DNA from: Rikenellaceae bacterium
Lineage (GTDB): Bacteria; Bacteroidota; Bacteroidia; Bacteroidales; UBA932
DNA: 64,000 bases
Direction: 5' to 3'
NCBI GenBank assembly: GCA_022766385.1
Contig: JALEPJ010000056.1
Coordinates: 1-64,000, forward strand
Below the pieces are notes generated by a model. It saw only the letters and a list, made by a program, of their open reading frames with translations. It was not told where the DNA came from and searched no databases. Numbering within the stretch: position 1 is the first letter of the stretch; every line of letters begins with the position of its first letter. Positions 63,193 through 64,000 of this stretch are shown here, piece by piece. The position numbers were made by a program, and so were the translations under genes.

Positions 63193-64000
63193 TCACTTCA
63201 ATTCAAGTGAAATCTCGGTTTCCGGAGAGTACGGATAGGTCTTTACGACGTCAGGATGGTCAATGCCCTTGACGCGGAGTTCAATTTCCTTGAAATCCTG
63301 AACGGCGTAATTGCCTTCACGGGCTGAAACGGTCAGCTTGCGGGCAGTGTTGTCCCAATGAATGTCAGTGAGAGCATAGTCACCTTTTTCATAATTGTAG
63401 CTGAGGCCATCATCCTCGTAGAGGGTAAAGTCAGCGTCAGCGCCTTCCCAAACATTGACAATGAGCTTTTCAGCTGTCTCTGCTGTGCTTTCGACAGCTG
63501 ACTGGGTGACGATGATGCTTCCTGCACGGACATATACAGGACAATGGTCGTATGGCGCATCAACAAGGAAATTGCCAGCACCTTCAAGGCATTCGCCTGT
63601 ATAGAAGTCATACCAAAGACCCTCAGGAAGATAGATTTCCCTGGAACGAGCCTGATACTCGTATACCGGACAAACCATAATCGCATCACCGAACATGAAC
63701 TGGTCACCTATATGGCGGGTATTGAGATCATCACCAAAATCCATCACCAAAGGCCTCATAATGGTATAGTCATCACGATAAACTCTGGCTGCAAGTGTAT
63801 AGATATAAGGCATAAGTTCGTAGCGAAGCCTGTCGGCTGCGACTATTGCCTCATATGCAGGATGTCCTTCCGGGGCGATGTTCCAAGGTTCCCTGGTCGG
63901 ATATTGTCCGTGGGCACGGTACAAAGGACAGAATACTCCCCACTCGTGCCAACGAGCCTGAAGTTCCCTCCACTCTTTGAGGTCGTCATTCTCTATACCT
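63193..64000 (-). CDS. Glycoside hydrolase family 31, C-terminal part
   Basis: The gene enters from the right edge; 268 residues are seen. The frame stays open to the edge and shows the end of the GH31 catalytic barrel (LQARWHEWGVFCPLYRAHG, RYELMPYIYTLAARVY) and the C-terminal beta-sandwich domains (ADFTLYEDDG). The catalytic aspartates lie outside the window. GH31 contains alpha-xylosidases and alpha-glucosidases; its partners here favour alpha-xylosidase. Only a TTG (63924) appears as an internal start, which is not meaningful. Confidence 0.9.
   Translation of the reverse strand, partial: GIENDDLKEWRELQARWHEWGVFCPLYRAHGQYPTREPWNIAPEGHPAYEAIVAADRLRYELMPYIYTLAARVYRDDYTIMRPLVMDFGDDLNTRHIGDQFMFGDAIMVCPVYEYQARSREIYLPEGLWYDFYTGECLEGAGNFLVDAPYDHCPVYVRAGSIIVTQSAVESTAETAEKLIVNVWEGADADFTLYEDDGLSYNYEKGDYALTDIHWDNTARKLTVSAREGNYAVQDFKEIELRVKGIDHPDVVKTYPYSPETEISLELK

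Noticed and set aside
1..64000. CRISPR arrays, tRNA/rRNA genes, insertion sequences, phage or conjugation genes
   Set aside because: No regularly spaced direct repeats, no clover-leaf candidates in the gaps and no transposase, integrase or phage-like proteins were seen by eye; a tool-based scan could still find a short RNA gene.

Overview
The window looks like chromosome of a Bacteroidota member, most likely a gut or rumen Bacteroidales. Evidence seen in the sequence: repeated promoter elements of the Bacteroidota type (TTTG, about 19 nt, TAnnTTTG) and almost no Shine-Dalgarno sequences; a type III glutamine synthetase; LL-diaminopimelate aminotransferase (DapL); an outer-membrane beta-barrel TonB-type receptor; a DUF4954 protein; and a run of secreted plant-glycan enzymes. 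I see no tRNA, rRNA, CRISPR array, phage gene, transposase or conjugation gene. This is core and metabolic chromosome, not a mobile island.

Layout. 1-3.1 kb: ion homeostasis (end of a Ca2+/cation antiporter, an unknown membrane protein, a CPA-type K+/H+ antiporter with RCK_C domains) and a YfcE-like phosphodiesterase. 3.1-4.9 kb, minus strand: small unknown protein, a low-molecular-weight phosphatase whose P-loop is split by a one-base frameshift, and a membrane AraC regulator. 5.0-11.3 kb: a tightly overlapping operon xpt, xanthine/uracil permease, sbcD, sbcC. 11.4-15.8 kb: a secreted beta-barrel-like protein, a YitT-family protein, a guanine deaminase-like enzyme and a membrane-lipid gene set (acyltransferase, GtrA, CDP-alcohol phosphotransferase). 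16-20 kb: heavy-metal permease with HMA domain, SDR oxidoreductase, YjdF-like protein and an MGDG-synthase-like glycosyltransferase. 20-23.7 kb: membrane LytTR regulator divergent from an outer-membrane receptor.

23.7-32.6 kb is a phosphate module: YqaA-like protein, PhoR and PhoB on the minus strand; a PHO-box-like site; a 41-aa membrane peptide and a PiT transporter with a helical C-terminal domain on the plus strand; then a Na/Pi cotransporter cotranscribed with an orphan histidine kinase. 32.7-44.7 kb is one long minus-strand operon, dapF-dapL-glnN-gltB-gltD-asnB, which joins nitrogen assimilation (glutamine, glutamate, asparagine) to diaminopimelate synthesis. Its leader carries an attenuator-like arrangement: a short leader ORF, a terminator hairpin and an alternative pairing partner.

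45-64 kb: an orphan PTS EIIC-like membrane protein, then secreted glycan-degrading enzymes (GH3, GH9, two CE1-type esterases, a CocE-like hydrolase, another alpha/beta hydrolase, a SASA-type acetylesterase, the C-terminal end of a GH31). Mixed in are a CDF metal exporter, glmS, a DUF4954 left-handed beta-helix protein and the tRNA t6A dehydratase tcdA. GH3, GH9, GH31 and acetylesterases together suggest depolymerisation of an acetylated beta-glucan such as xyloglucan, although no SusC/SusD pair is present. The two CE1 esterases share a 570-bp inverted repeat that surrounds the CocE gene.
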